Below are positions 17,234-27,256 of a DNA stretch of 64,000 bases, in pieces. The stretch spans positions 230,490-294,489 of the forward strand of contig NZ_QICJ01000006.1 in NCBI RefSeq assembly GCF_003201105.1, in the 5' to 3' direction. This DNA comes from Dyella sp. AtDHG13. GTDB taxonomy: Bacteria; Pseudomonadota; Gammaproteobacteria; Xanthomonadales; Rhodanobacteraceae. Made by a program: the position numbers and the translations under genes. The notes beneath the pieces are model-generated. The model was not told where the DNA came from, did no database searches, and saw nothing but the letters and a program-made list of their open reading frames with translations. Within the stretch, counting starts at the first letter, position 1; the number at the start of each line of letters is the position of its first letter.

Positions 17234-20074
17234 TTATCGCAGGGCCAGGAAGTCCGGGCTTACCACGAAACGCACGGCGTCCAGCCGCAGGCGTGCTTCC
17301 GGCAGGGCCTTGAGCAGGGCGGTGCGCTCGTCGGCGACGGCGGCGATTTCCGTGTCGCTGATGGCGGGGTTCACCGAACGCAAGGCCAACAGGCGGAATA
17401 GTTCCGCGTCGAGCACGTCGGTGGCCTGCGCCACGGCCTCGGTCATGTTCACCTTGGCGCGCTCGGCGGCGATGCCCTCCGCCTTCTCCAGCATCGGCGG
17501 CACCAGCTTGGCGAGGAACTTGCGGTAGCGCGCCACTTCAATGGTGCGATCGGCAGCCTTGCGCAAGGCGATGTCGCTGGGACGGAAATCTGCTCGCTCG
17601 GCCAATCGCGTGTCGATGGTCACCACGATGGGCTGCGGCGGCAGGAAACGTTCCGCGTCCAGCTTGCGATCGGCCACGCATTCGATCAGGAACACGGCCT
17701 GCAACAGCGCGCTGCGCGGCGGCAATGCATCGTCGACGAGGAAGGCGGCGTTGCCCTGCTCGTTGGATAGCGTGAGATCCAGTGCGCCCATCACCATCGG
17801 GTGATCCAAGCGCAGCAGCGGCAATTCTTCGCGGGCCAGCGCCACGTCGCGCGAGAACGTCACGGCCTGCGGGCCTTCGGCGAAGCCAGGCAGGGCATCG
17901 GTGGACAGGTACTGCGGATCGAGCAGGATCACCTTGCCGCCCAGTTCCTCGGCATGGATGCCGAAGCGTTCCAGCAGGCCCTGGATAAAGGCATCGCGGC
18001 CCGGGTCGTTGTCCTCACGCGTGAACGCCTGTTGCAGCTCGTCGGCGTGCAGGTCGCGGCTGGAGGCCAGTTCGAGCAGGTGATCGCGGCCATCGCGGAT
18101 CAATGCGGCCATTTCCTCGTGCGCGCCGCGCGTTTCGGCGAGCAATACGTCCAGTTCCTGGTCGCGGTTGTCATCGCCGCGCGCGTGCTGGTCGGCGAGG
18201 CGTGCCAAGGCGTCACCAAAGCGGCGCAGCAGTTCGCGGCCATCGGCAGGGCTGAAGCGGAACGCGTCGATGCCCTCGTCGTACCAGCGGGCCAGCACGT
18301 GTTGCGCGCTGTCGGCCACGGCCAGGATGTGGATGCTGATGTCGTGCTTCTGGCCGATGCGGTCCAGACGGCCAATGCGCTGTTCCAGCAGATCTGGATC
18401 GAGCGGCAGGTCCCACAACACCAGGCGGTGCGCGAACTGGAAGTTGCGGCCTTCGGAGCCGATCTCGGAGCACAGCAGCAGGCGCGCGCCATCGGGCTGC
18501 GCGAAATAGGCCGCGTTGCGATCGCGCTGCACGATGCCCAGGCCTTCGTGGAACCGGGCGATGCCCGCGCCCGTGCGCGTGCGCAGGGCTTCTTCCAGTG
18601 CAAGCACCTTGGCCTGGCTGCGGCAGATCAGCAGGAACTTGTCCTGTGGATGCGCTTCGAGCAGGGCGACCAGGGCGTCGATGCGCGCATCGTTGGCGTA
18701 GTCGACCTCGATGGCTGGCGGCGGCTGCTGGATGTCGGCGTGGAACTCGGCCAGCAATGCCTGGCGGCCGTCCTCGCTGAGCGTGTCCTGGTCGATCAGG
18801 TGCCATACGGGCACGCGCTTGGGGAAGCCGCCGATGCTGGCGCGCCGGTTGCGGAACATGGCGCGCCCGGTGCCGTGGCGGTCGATCAGTGCGGCGAGAA
18901 TCTCGCGGGCGTTGTCCGGCTTGGTGGCGTCGGCGAGGCGGGCGAGCAGGGCGTCATCACCGGCGAAGGCGTCGCGCAGCGTGGCGAGCTGCGCCTCATC
19001 AAGAGGCTCATTCGCCAGCAGCCGGTCGGCAACCTTCGACAGGTTGTGGAACCGGTCCGACTCGGACAGGTAGACATCCAGGTCGTGGTAGCGCTGTGGG
19101 TCGAGCAGGCGCAGGCGGGCGAAGTGGCCGCTGCGGCCCAGCTGTTCCGGCGTGGCGGTGAGCAGGATCACGCCCGGCGTGGCGGCGGCGAGCCGATCCA
19201 CCAGGGTATAACGCGGGCTGGCGGCCTCGGGCGTCCAGGCCAGGTGATGGGCTTCGTCCACCACCAGCAGGTCCCAGCGGGCGTCCAGCAGTTGCTGCGC
19301 GCGCTTGGGCGACTGCTCCAGGAAGGTGAAATCGGCGATGACGAGCTGCTCATCCTCGAACGGGTTGGCGCCGTCGCCGGACTGTTCCAGCGCCTCGCAG
19401 CGTTCCTCGTCATAGATGGCGAAGCTCAGGTTGAAGCGGCGCAGCAGCTCCACGAACCACTGGTACACCAGGGTGTCGGGCAGCAGCACCAGCACGCGCC
19501 CGGCGCGGCCGGTGGCCAGCTGGCGGGCGATGATCATGCCGGCCTCGATGGTCTTGCCCAGGCCCACTTCGTCCGCCAGCAACACGCGGGGCGGCCGGCG
19601 CGAGGCGGCGATGCCGGCTACGCGCAACTGGTGCGGCACCAGACCGATGCGCGAGGCACCCAGGCCCCAGGCCGGCGAGCGACGCGCCTCGGCGCGGCGC
19701 TTGAGACCTTCCAGGCGCAGTTCGAAATGGGCGACAGGGTCGGTACGGCCGCCGATCAGGCGGTCATCCGCCTGGCTCACGCTCTGTTCGTCGTCGAGCT
19801 GGCCTTCCTCCAGCTCACGACCCTCGCCGCGATAGACCAGCAGGTCCTCGCGTACTTCTACGCGCTCCACCAGAAAGGCAATGCCCTTGCCGGCCACCCG
19901 CTGACCGGGACGAAACTCCGCGCGCACCAGCGGCGCCGAGTCGATGGCATAAGGGCGCAGCACCCCCGCCTTGGCAAACAGCACCTGCACACCGCGTCCC
20001 TCGACGCGAAGCACGGTGCCAAGGCCGAGCTCGGGCTCGGCGGTGGAGATCCAACGTTGACCAGGAACAAACAT
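17234..20074 (-). CDS. rapA: RNA polymerase-associated SWI2/SNF2 ATPase RapA
   Basis: 946 residues, close to the 968 of E. coli RapA. N-terminal tandem Tudor-like domain (MFVPGQRWISTAEPELGLG), then helicase motifs: LADEVGLGKTIEAGMI (Walker A), LLVVDEAHHLAW (DEAH box), LTATPEQLG (motif III), LLICRSQAKVL, and EQRIGRLDRIGQ (motif VI). Binds RNA polymerase and recycles it after termination. Transcribed towards the racemase gene and divergently from the pilin operon. Confidence 0.95.
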   Translation of the reverse strand: MFVPGQRWISTAEPELGLGTVLRVEGRGVQVLFAKAGVLRPYAIDSAPLVRAEFRPGQRVAGKGIAFLVERVEVREDLLVYRGEGRELEEGQLDDEQSVSQADDRLIGGRTDPVAHFELRLEGLKRRAEARRSPAWGLGASRIGLVPHQLRVAGIAASRRPPRVLLADEVGLGKTIEAGMIIARQLATGRAGRVLVLLPDTLVYQWFVELLRRFNLSFAIYDEERCEALEQSGDGANPFEDEQLVIADFTFLEQSPKRAQQLLDARWDLLVVDEAHHLAWTPEAASPRYTLVDRLAAATPGVILLTATPEQLGRSGHFARLRLLDPQRYHDLDVYLSESDRFHNLSKVADRLLANEPLDEAQLATLRDAFAGDDALLARLADATKPDNAREILAALIDRHGTGRAMFRNRRASIGGFPKRVPVWHLIDQDTLSEDGRQALLAEFHADIQQPPPAIEVDYANDARIDALVALLEAHPQDKFLLICRSQAKVLALEEALRTRTGAGIARFHEGLGIVQRDRNAAYFAQPDGARLLLCSEIGSEGRNFQFAHRLVLWDLPLDPDLLEQRIGRLDRIGQKHDISIHILAVADSAQHVLARWYDEGIDAFRFSPADGRELLRRFGDALARLADQHARGDDNRDQELDVLLAETRGAHEEMAALIRDGRDHLLELASSRDLHADELQQAFTREDNDPGRDAFIQGLLERFGIHAEELGGKVILLDPQYLSTDALPGFAEGPQAVTFSRDVALAREELPLLRLDHPMVMGALDLTLSNEQGNAAFLVDDALPPRSALLQAVFLIECVADRKLDAERFLPPQPIVVTIDTRLAERADFRPSDIALRKAADRTIEVARYRKFLAKLVPPMLEKAEGIAAERAKVNMTEAVAQATDVLDAELFRLLALRSVNPAISDTEIAAVADERTALLKALPEARLRLDAVRFVVSPDFLALR

Positions 20075-20166
20075 CGGTAAGCGGGGCCGCAGGTTGCAAG
20101 GGGCGCCAATTATCCGCTCTGTGGTTGTGGATGCCTAGCGAAACCCCGTTTGGCTGCCCCGGCGTC

Positions 20167-20182
20167 AGTGATGAACGTCACC
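20167..20182. promoter_or_regulatory. CRP/Clp-like site upstream of the minor-pilin operon
   Basis: AGTGATGAACGTCACC is a GTGA-N6-TCAC palindrome, the core of CRP, Vfr and Clp sites. It lies about 170 bases before fimT and about 95 bases before rapA, in their divergent gap. Clp is known to control type IV pilus genes in xanthomonads. Motif only. Confidence 0.45.
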
Positions 20183-20351
20183 AATGGGCGGCTAACGCTG
20201 ACCGCTCGTCGGGAAAATCCCTCCAATGGTCGGCTGCCCGCTGGTCGGGCGAAAGCGGCTGGTTAGAGTTCGCATCAAGAGGGTGGGCTGTCAGGTCCGC
20301 CCTATCGCGTCAGCGGATGCAGCGCTGGCGGTTCTTTGATCAGGGGGTAAC

Positions 20352-20969
20352 GTGAATCGGATGCCATTCGGCATTATGGCCGGGCGTTGGCGCATGCCTT
20401 TACAGGCGCGTGTGCCCCAAGGGACTGCGCGCGGATTCAGTCTGGTCGAATTGATGATCACGCTTGCCGTGGCGGCCATCCTGACGCTGATTGCCGTACC
20501 GAGCTTCAGCAACATGATTAATAGCAACCGGCTGACGACCGCGACCAACGCCATGGTCGGCGCGCTCAACAGCGCCCGGATGGAAGCGATCAAACGCAAC
20601 GGCTCCGTCCAGTTCTGCAGCAACGCAGCCGCCACCAACACCTCCGACACCTTGGGTACGGCTTGCGCCACGAATGCCGGTGCGGTTTTCGTGCTCACCG
20701 GCACCACGGCTACCCAGCTGCTTGCAGCGCCGTCGGCGCTGTCGATCCCCTCGATACAGGTGCGTGGCACCGTCGCGGCGATCCGCTTCAATGGAACCGG
20801 TCTTGGCTATGCCCCAGGCTCGACAACACCTTTCGACACCACGACGACGGGTAACGCCGTCGTGGAGCTTTGCTCGACAGCGCTCAAGAGCAACAACGAC
20901 ATCAAGGTCAACATGGCCACCGGCAGCATCATCACCTCGTCCTCTCCCGCCACGGTGACTTGCCCATGA
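20352..20969 (+). CDS. fimT: Type IV minor pilin, GspH/FimT (FimU) family
   Basis: 205 residues. Prepilin peptidase site GFSLVELMITLAVAAILTLIAV, with Glu at +5, preceded by a 28-residue leader that is long for a type IV pilin. GspH-like C-terminal beta region with two pairs of Cys (FCSNAA, TACATN). GTG at 20352 is preceded by AGGGGG 4 bases upstream; ATG 20361 is the alternative. First gene of the minor-pilin operon; primes pilus assembly with PilVWXE and PilY1. Confidence 0.88.
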   Translation: MNRMPFGIMAGRWRMPLQARVPQGTARGFSLVELMITLAVAAILTLIAVPSFSNMINSNRLTTATNAMVGALNSARMEAIKRNGSVQFCSNAAATNTSDTLGTACATNAGAVFVLTGTTATQLLAAPSALSIPSIQVRGTVAAIRFNGTGLGYAPGSTTPFDTTTTGNAVVELCSTALKSNNDIKVNMATGSIITSSSPATVTCP

Positions 20970-21478
20970 CACAGCGCATGCAATCGGTCCGATTTGGGCG
21001 GCGCAGGGGCCTACGTCAGGCGGCGGCCCATCAGTCCGGTGTGGGGCTCATCGAGGTGCTTGTGGCGGTGCTGGTACTGTCCATCGGCTTTATTGGTGTG
21101 GCTGCGCTGCAGGCACGCTCACTGTCCACCAACAACAGTGCGATGTCGCGCAGCCTGGCAACGGTGGCGAGCTACTCCATTCTCGATGCGATGCGCGCGG
21201 ACCTCACCAATGCGGTAGGCGGGAGTTACAACGGTCTTTCTCCCGTCAAGGCAAGTGCCTGTCCGGCCGCATCGGGAGGCCTGGCCAACGCTCAGGTCAG
21301 CCAGTGGTGCAAGACCCAACTCGTTCCGCTTGGCACCAGCACGGTCGGCACGATCAACTGCACCGCGGCTACCGGCACGACCACGGCTTATTGCACCGTC
21401 ACCGTCCAGTTCGACGATAGCCGTGCTGGCCTGGGCGGAAGCACAAATCAGCAAGTCGTCACGCAGGCCATGCTATGA
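20966..21478 (+). CDS. pilV: Type IV minor pilin PilV
   Basis: 170 residues. Cleavage site SGVGLIEVLVAVLVLSIGFIG after a leader of about 25 residues, with E5 present. The QARSLSTNNSAMSRSLA segment and Cys in the C-terminal half are typical of PilV. The ATG overlaps the fimT stop (ATGA at 20966-20969) and its own stop overlaps pilW in the same way. Confidence 0.9.
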   Translation: MTQRMQSVRFGRRRGLRQAAAHQSGVGLIEVLVAVLVLSIGFIGVAALQARSLSTNNSAMSRSLATVASYSILDAMRADLTNAVGGSYNGLSPVKASACPAASGGLANAQVSQWCKTQLVPLGTSTVGTINCTAATGTTTAYCTVTVQFDDSRAGLGGSTNQQVVTQAML

Positions 21479-22509
21479 GCGCGCAATTCATGCCCCGCGG
21501 CCAATCGCGGCGTTTTGTGGGGTCCGCACGCGGCTTCACCTTGATCGAGCTGATGGTGGCCATGCTGCTTGGCTTGATCGTGATTGGTGGCGTCATGAGT
21601 GTGTTCCTCGCCGGCCAGCAGACCTATCGCTCCAATGAGGCATTGAGCGATGTGGAAAGCAGCTCGCGTACCGCCTTCGAGATGATGGCGCGCGACTTGC
21701 GCGACGCGGGCTTCAACGGTTGCGACAACACCAGTGGCCGCGTGGCCAACGTGGTCAACAACAATACGACCCTTTGGTACGCCAACTGGGCGCTGCCCTT
21801 GCAGGGCTACGACGATGCCAGCAAGGATCCCGCCCTGACGGGGCTCACGGGCGCCGGGGCACCGGTTGCGGGCCAAAGCTCGGTAAGCGTGCTTGGCACG
21901 GCGATTACGGATGTATCGGTCGGCGCTGTGTCGGGCAGCCCCACGAGCCTCAATATCAACGCCGCGAGCACGCAGTTGGCGGCTGGCGACATCGTCATGG
22001 TGTGCGATTTCGATCATGCCACGCTGCTGCAGATCACGTCGTACAGCGGAACGTCCGTGGGGGTTGCCACCGCCACCACGCCAACGCCCGGTAACTGCTC
22101 TTCCGGCCTGGGCTATCCCACGATCTGCAATGCCACGGGCAATGCGTACAGTTTCCTGCCCAATGCGCGCGTGAACCTGCTGACGGCGGTCGACTGGTAT
22201 ATCGGCAGGAACGCCGTGGGCGGCAATTCGTTGTACCGGTTGCCCGTGACATATACCGCGGCTGGAGCCTCAGCGGCAACGCCACAGGAAATGGTGCGTA
22301 ACGTCAACAGCATGCAGATTAGTTACCTGCAGTCGACGGGTACGGCCCTGACCAACGCTGCAGGAGTGACCAGCTGGGCGGCGGTCAATGCCGCGCAGGT
22401 CGCGCTTCAGGTGCAGAGCACGTATGCGCGCGCCAGTGAGAATGCGGGCACCGGTCCGCTCGTGCGCAATTTCACTTACACCGCGACCATGCGCAACCGG
22501 GTGCAATGA
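21475..22509 (+). CDS. pilW: Type IV minor pilin PilW
   Basis: 344 residues, the largest minor pilin. Cleavage motif GFTLIELMVAMLLGLIVIGG; after it the PilW hallmarks SSRTAFEMMARDLRDAGFNGCDN and the C-terminal NFTYTATMRNRVQ. ATGA overlap with pilV at 21475-21478. Works in the pilus-initiating tip complex. Confidence 0.93.
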   Translation: MSAQFMPRGQSRRFVGSARGFTLIELMVAMLLGLIVIGGVMSVFLAGQQTYRSNEALSDVESSSRTAFEMMARDLRDAGFNGCDNTSGRVANVVNNNTTLWYANWALPLQGYDDASKDPALTGLTGAGAPVAGQSSVSVLGTAITDVSVGAVSGSPTSLNINAASTQLAAGDIVMVCDFDHATLLQITSYSGTSVGVATATTPTPGNCSSGLGYPTICNATGNAYSFLPNARVNLLTAVDWYIGRNAVGGNSLYRLPVTYTAAGASAATPQEMVRNVNSMQISYLQSTGTALTNAAGVTSWAAVNAAQVALQVQSTYARASENAGTGPLVRNFTYTATMRNRVQ

Positions 22510-22510
22510 G

Positions 22511-23116
22511 ATGAACGCGCCAAACCTTTTGTATACCCATCGTACCCAGCGGTTATCTTCTGGCGCGCGCACGCAGCGTGGCGTTGCGCTGGTCGTGGCC
22601 TTGATCCTGCTCGTGCTGATTACCCTGGTGGGGCTCGCCTCCGTGCACAGCACCATCATGCAGCAGAGGATGTCGGCCAATCAGTACGACCGTGAGCAGG
22701 CTTTCCAGAGTGCAGAGGCGGCAATACGCGCAGCAAGCGCGCAACTTGCGACTACGCCCCCGGTGATCTGGCACAACTGCCAAGCCGGCGGCATCACATG
22801 CTTGCCCAACCCGTTCAACGATCCGACCTTGACCGCGGCTAGCATCAATACGGTGAGCAAGGGCACGGCGGCTGGCAACTACACCGCGACTTCGACCGCC
22901 GCTAGCCAGCCGCAGTTCGTGGTGGAGAACATGGGCAACTGGGTGGACCAGACCACCAATACAGGCTTCGGCCAGACCGGCAACTCGCGCAATTACGGCG
23001 TGCAGGGCAATTCCGGCACGGCGGTGTTCTACCGCATCACCGCGCGCAGCGGTGATCCCGCTGTGGTGGGCGACCGCGCCGTGGTCACCATCCAGGCCAT
23101 CGTCAAGCAAGGCTGA
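22511..23116 (+). CDS. pilX: Type IV pilus assembly protein PilX
   Basis: 201 residues. N-terminal helix RGVALVVALILLVLITLVGLA with the PilX pattern in which the residue equivalent to E5 is missing, then SANQYDREQAFQSAEAAIRAA. Two Cys (HNCQAGGITC) flank a loop. Starts one base after the pilW stop. Confidence 0.92.
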   Translation: MNAPNLLYTHRTQRLSSGARTQRGVALVVALILLVLITLVGLASVHSTIMQQRMSANQYDREQAFQSAEAAIRAASAQLATTPPVIWHNCQAGGITCLPNPFNDPTLTAASINTVSKGTAAGNYTATSTAASQPQFVVENMGNWVDQTTNTGFGQTGNSRNYGVQGNSGTAVFYRITARSGDPAVVGDRAVVTIQAIVKQG

Positions 23117-23182
23117 TCCCTTACCGCGACCGCTGCCCGAGGGCAGCGAGCGACAAACCGACCGATTTCAGGATTGACCGCG

Positions 23183-26100
23183 ATGAACATGAAGCCGCAA
23201 ACACCGCGCAGCAGGCGCTCCGCCGCCATCAGGGCGCTGGGCACCATGCTGGTCGTATGGATGCTGGGTGTCGTCTACATGCCTGCCGTGGCCGCGACTT
23301 CCACGGGGGTGACGGTCGACCAGCAACCGTTGACCGTGCAGCCGACGATTCCGCCGGATGTGGTGTTGATGCTCGATGACTCAGGTTCGATGGCGTGGGA
23401 CTACATGCCCGACTGGGGTTACCTAACGTCATCCACGGGCAATGGCAGCCCGACCAATGACCAAGCGCGCAACTCGGCCATCAACGGCGCGTATTACAAC
23501 CCGGCCATTACATATTCGCCGCCGCCCAAGGCGGACAGTACGGCAGCCTCTCCGGATCTCTATCCGGCCTCGCCCGGTCTGACCAATGCCTATGCCGACG
23601 GTTTTACTAACCAGACCGCGACGGACATAACGCGGTTTACTGGCAACTTTCCGTACTACACGGCGTTCAAGGTGACCACTTCCACCTATGCGGCCAACGG
23701 AACGACAATTTATTCCTGCCCGAGCGGCTCCACCTCGGATGGAAATACGCCCCCAACGTGCTATACGAATACGTGCCCGAGTGGGTCTACATCAGACAAC
23801 AAAAATCCGGCCACGTGCTACACATGTCCGTCGGGTTATACGCTGACGCTGCAAACTAGCGGCAAGTCATCGTCATATATCTGCACAAATGGCAAGAAGA
23901 CCACAAGTCCAGGCACCGTATCTCGCGTTACCGTGGCCTACACTACGTCTGTGGGCGCTCCATATTCGTGTAACAACAGGGATGTGCTGAACGGAACCAC
24001 CTGCAGCGTCCAGGGCACCAGGCGTTACTTCACCTACACCACCGGCTCCAACAGTACCGAGTATTACGTAGGTGCGACCGGTACCTGCGCCTTGCTGGCG
24101 ACGGCAAGCCCGACACCGGTGGACAAGTCACTGTGCGTCGAGGATGCAGCGACGCAGCAGAACGTGGCCAATTGGTTCTCGTACTACCGAACGCGCATCC
24201 AGATGGCCAAGAGTGGCCTGATGTCAGCCTTCTCTACGGTCGATCCAAAGTTCCGTGTCGGTTTTGGTTCAATCGATGGTGGTTGCAATGGTGATTCCGG
24301 CAATCTGCCGGCTTCGTCCGCAACTGCCTATACGTATACGGATACCTATAACTGCGGCAGTGGCGGAACATCGACCAATACGATCGCCCCACTACAGCCA
24401 TTCGGCGATGGCTCCTCCAGTTCCGACTGGAAGAATGGCTTCTGGAATTGGGTGGCTGCATTGTCCCCAAGCGGCGGCACACCGCTCCGTATGGCGCTGG
24501 ATCAGGTGGGTCAGTACTACCAGACCTCCCAGCCGTGGGAAGTCATGTCGAGCGATCCGAACTACGGCACCAGCACCCAGCCTTCGAACATTGCGTGCCG
24601 TCAGGCTTACACCATCCTGACCACCGACGGTTTCTGGAACGAGAGCTACAGTTCATCGGATAGTTCCGCCATAAGTGGCGCGAGCGGCGCCAAGTGGCCG
24701 TCCATTTCCGGTCCGAATGGCCAATCGTGGCCCACTACCGCCAACAGCTCGCCCGTTCAACCCTATTCCGGTGGTGGCACGAGTAGTCAAGGCCCGTCGC
24801 TCGCCGATGTCGCGATGTACTACTGGGAGCATGACCTGCAGACCGGCACGGGCTTCCCCAACGAGGTACCGACCAACTCGGCCGACCCTGCGTTCTGGCA
24901 GCATATGGTGACGTTCACCATGGGCCTGGGCTTCACGCCCACGAACATCAGCCCGTCCACGGCTACACAGGCACAGATCTTCAGCTGGGCCAATGGCGGA
25001 ACGGCAATTTCCAACTTCAGTTGGCCGACGCCTTCGCCAAGCAACAATGGCTCGATCAACAATATCGCTGATCTGGAACACGCCGGTTTGAACGGCCACG
25101 GCGGTTTCTATTCCGCCACCAGCCCCGCGACGTTCACCAGCGGCTTGACCGACGCCCTGAACCGCGCCGCCGCGCGTGTCGGCAGCGGCGCGAGCCTGGC
25201 GGCCAACTCAACCCAGCTCACCAACGGCACTGTGGCTTATCAGGCCCAGTACCACACGGTGCAGTGGACCGGCGATCTGCTGGCGTTGTCGATCAACTCA
25301 AGCACGGGAGCCATCAGCTCGACAGCCAGCTGGTCTGCATCGTCGAAGTTACTCGCCAGCGCCACTGCGGTCGGCAAGTTCAGCACCTACCCCAATCGAA
25401 ACATCTGGACGTACGTGCCAGGAGCTGCCGCAGCCGGCAGCTTCGTAAAGTTCATCAACAGCAGCAGTGGCTCGCCGCCCTCGCTTAGCAGTACGCAACT
25501 GGCGGCGCTGGGCAGCTCCGCAACCCAGGCGGCGATGGTGAACTACCTCCGCGGCGACAACACACTGGAACAGGCGAACAGCGGTATCTATCGCACCCGC
25601 ACTACGCCGCTTGGGGATATCGTGGACTCGCAGCCGGTGTATTCGGGCGCGCCCAACCCCAACGAGTTCGAGAACCAGTCGTTCACCGGGATAAGCAACA
25701 CCGCGACGACTGGTAACAATTCCTTCCAGGCGTTTGCGGTTGGCACGACCACTAATGGCGTTTCCACGCCAAGTGCCGCCTCTACCCGTACGGCGCTGGT
25801 GTTTGTGGCTGCCAACGACGGCATGCTGCATGCGTTCAATGCCAGCACCGGTGCGGAGACGTTTGCCTACTTGCCGGGTGCGGTCATCACGGCAGGAAAC
25901 ATAAAGAACCTGTCCGATCCCAACTACGGCTCGACGACGAGTACCACCGTACCGCATCAGTATTTCAACGACGGTGAGCTGACCATTGCGGATGCGTTCT
26001 TCAGCTCGGCCTGGCACACCGTATTGGTGGGCACGACGGGGCGTGGCCTGGCCAAGGCGATATATGCGCTCGATATCACCGATCCAGCCAACATCACGCC

Positions 26101-27256
26101 GCTGTGGGAGCGTTCCGCTGGCGACGGTATGACCAACAGTGGCTATATCGGCCAGATGGTGGGCAAGCCGGTGATCGCCAAGGTGCAGGACAAGGGTACG
26201 ACTGCCGACTGGCAGGTACTGATCGGCAATGGTTACAACAGCAGCAACGGTACAGCGGCGCTGCTGGAGTTCAACCTTGCCGATGGGACGCTCAACGTAC
26301 ACACCACCGATTCGACGGCAGCCAATGGTCTCGCGGCGCCCGTGACATGGATGGATAACCCGGCCACTGGTGTCAGCACCGAGGCCTATGCGGGTGATCT
26401 GGACGGGCGCGTTTGGATGTTCCCTCTGTACGACACAACCAATGCTGCTGCTGATTTAAGTACGGCAGGCACGATTGAGTTTACCGCTACCGATTCTGGC
26501 GGTACCGCGCAACCCATCACGGCGGGTATGCTCGCTGGCCGAGATCCCGTGTCGGGCTACGTGTGGGTGTTCTTTGGCACTGGCCAGTACTTGAGCAGTG
26601 GCGATACCACCAGCAAACAGGTGCAAAGCTGGTATGGCGTGATCGTGCAGGCAGGAAGTACCAGTGCGTCGGATTTGGCCAAAGAACCTATGGTGCAGCG
26701 TTCTATCACCTACGAGGTGGATGGTGATTCCACTGCCACACCGCCCACCTTGGGAGTTCGTACAGTGACATCGTACCCCGTGCCCAATGACATGTCGGGC
26801 AAGCGCGGCTGGTACATGAACCTGGAGCAGCCCACCGTCGATAGCAAAACTGGCGTGGTGACCGGGTACAACGCGCAGGGCGAACGCATGGTGACGCCCA
26901 GCCAGTTCCAGGGGAACCTGTTGTTGGGCACCACGCGCATTCCGTCGGCCGCGTCCAGCGCCGATATCTGCAATGCGTCGGGCAATGGCTGGGTCATGGC
27001 AGTCGATCCATTCACCGGCACCAACCCGAGCGGCAATTTCTTCATGGTCAACGGCGGCACCGGCTCAGTGACGCTACCCAGCGGAAAGACGCTGCCGGTG
27101 GCAGGCGTAGGCTTCAGCGCATTGCCCAACAATCCGATCTTCGTCGGCGGTGACATGTTGATGAGCTTCGACAACGGTTCGACCTCCAGCATCAGCACCA
27201 ACGGCGCCGCTGGCATACCGCAGCGCGTTTCTTGGAAGGAATTGGTGAATCCATGA
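23183..27256 (+). CDS. pilY1: Type IV pilus tip adhesin PilY1
   Basis: 1357 residues. Signal peptide ending near MPAVAA; a von Willebrand A-type domain whose MIDAS motif is VVLMLDDSGSMAW (about residues 60-72), interrupted by a Cys-rich insertion at about 175-315; and a C-terminal beta-propeller (ALVFVAANDGMLHAFNASTGAE onwards, about 860-1340) as in the PilY1 calcium-binding domain. It sits at the pilus tip for adhesion and surface sensing and controls extension/retraction. ATG 23183 has CAGGATT upstream; TTG 23174 is an alternative. The stop overlaps pilE (ATGA). The Cys-rich segment is visibly lower in GC than the rest. Confidence 0.94.
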   Translation: MNMKPQTPRSRRSAAIRALGTMLVVWMLGVVYMPAVAATSTGVTVDQQPLTVQPTIPPDVVLMLDDSGSMAWDYMPDWGYLTSSTGNGSPTNDQARNSAINGAYYNPAITYSPPPKADSTAASPDLYPASPGLTNAYADGFTNQTATDITRFTGNFPYYTAFKVTTSTYAANGTTIYSCPSGSTSDGNTPPTCYTNTCPSGSTSDNKNPATCYTCPSGYTLTLQTSGKSSSYICTNGKKTTSPGTVSRVTVAYTTSVGAPYSCNNRDVLNGTTCSVQGTRRYFTYTTGSNSTEYYVGATGTCALLATASPTPVDKSLCVEDAATQQNVANWFSYYRTRIQMAKSGLMSAFSTVDPKFRVGFGSIDGGCNGDSGNLPASSATAYTYTDTYNCGSGGTSTNTIAPLQPFGDGSSSSDWKNGFWNWVAALSPSGGTPLRMALDQVGQYYQTSQPWEVMSSDPNYGTSTQPSNIACRQAYTILTTDGFWNESYSSSDSSAISGASGAKWPSISGPNGQSWPTTANSSPVQPYSGGGTSSQGPSLADVAMYYWEHDLQTGTGFPNEVPTNSADPAFWQHMVTFTMGLGFTPTNISPSTATQAQIFSWANGGTAISNFSWPTPSPSNNGSINNIADLEHAGLNGHGGFYSATSPATFTSGLTDALNRAAARVGSGASLAANSTQLTNGTVAYQAQYHTVQWTGDLLALSINSSTGAISSTASWSASSKLLASATAVGKFSTYPNRNIWTYVPGAAAAGSFVKFINSSSGSPPSLSSTQLAALGSSATQAAMVNYLRGDNTLEQANSGIYRTRTTPLGDIVDSQPVYSGAPNPNEFENQSFTGISNTATTGNNSFQAFAVGTTTNGVSTPSAASTRTALVFVAANDGMLHAFNASTGAETFAYLPGAVITAGNIKNLSDPNYGSTTSTTVPHQYFNDGELTIADAFFSSAWHTVLVGTTGRGLAKAIYALDITDPANITPLWERSAGDGMTNSGYIGQMVGKPVIAKVQDKGTTADWQVLIGNGYNSSNGTAALLEFNLADGTLNVHTTDSTAANGLAAPVTWMDNPATGVSTEAYAGDLDGRVWMFPLYDTTNAAADLSTAGTIEFTATDSGGTAQPITAGMLAGRDPVSGYVWVFFGTGQYLSSGDTTSKQVQSWYGVIVQAGSTSASDLAKEPMVQRSITYEVDGDSTATPPTLGVRTVTSYPVPNDMSGKRGWYMNLEQPTVDSKTGVVTGYNAQGERMVTPSQFQGNLLLGTTRIPSAASSADICNASGNGWVMAVDPFTGTNPSGNFFMVNGGTGSVTLPSGKTLPVAGVGFSALPNNPIFVGGDMLMSFDNGSTSSISTNGAAGIPQRVSWKELVNP

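Noticed and set aside
17801..20080. A 759-codon plus-strand frame opposite rapA
   Set aside because: No recognisable domain, no ribosome site, and the opposite strand encodes full-length RapA with all helicase motifs.
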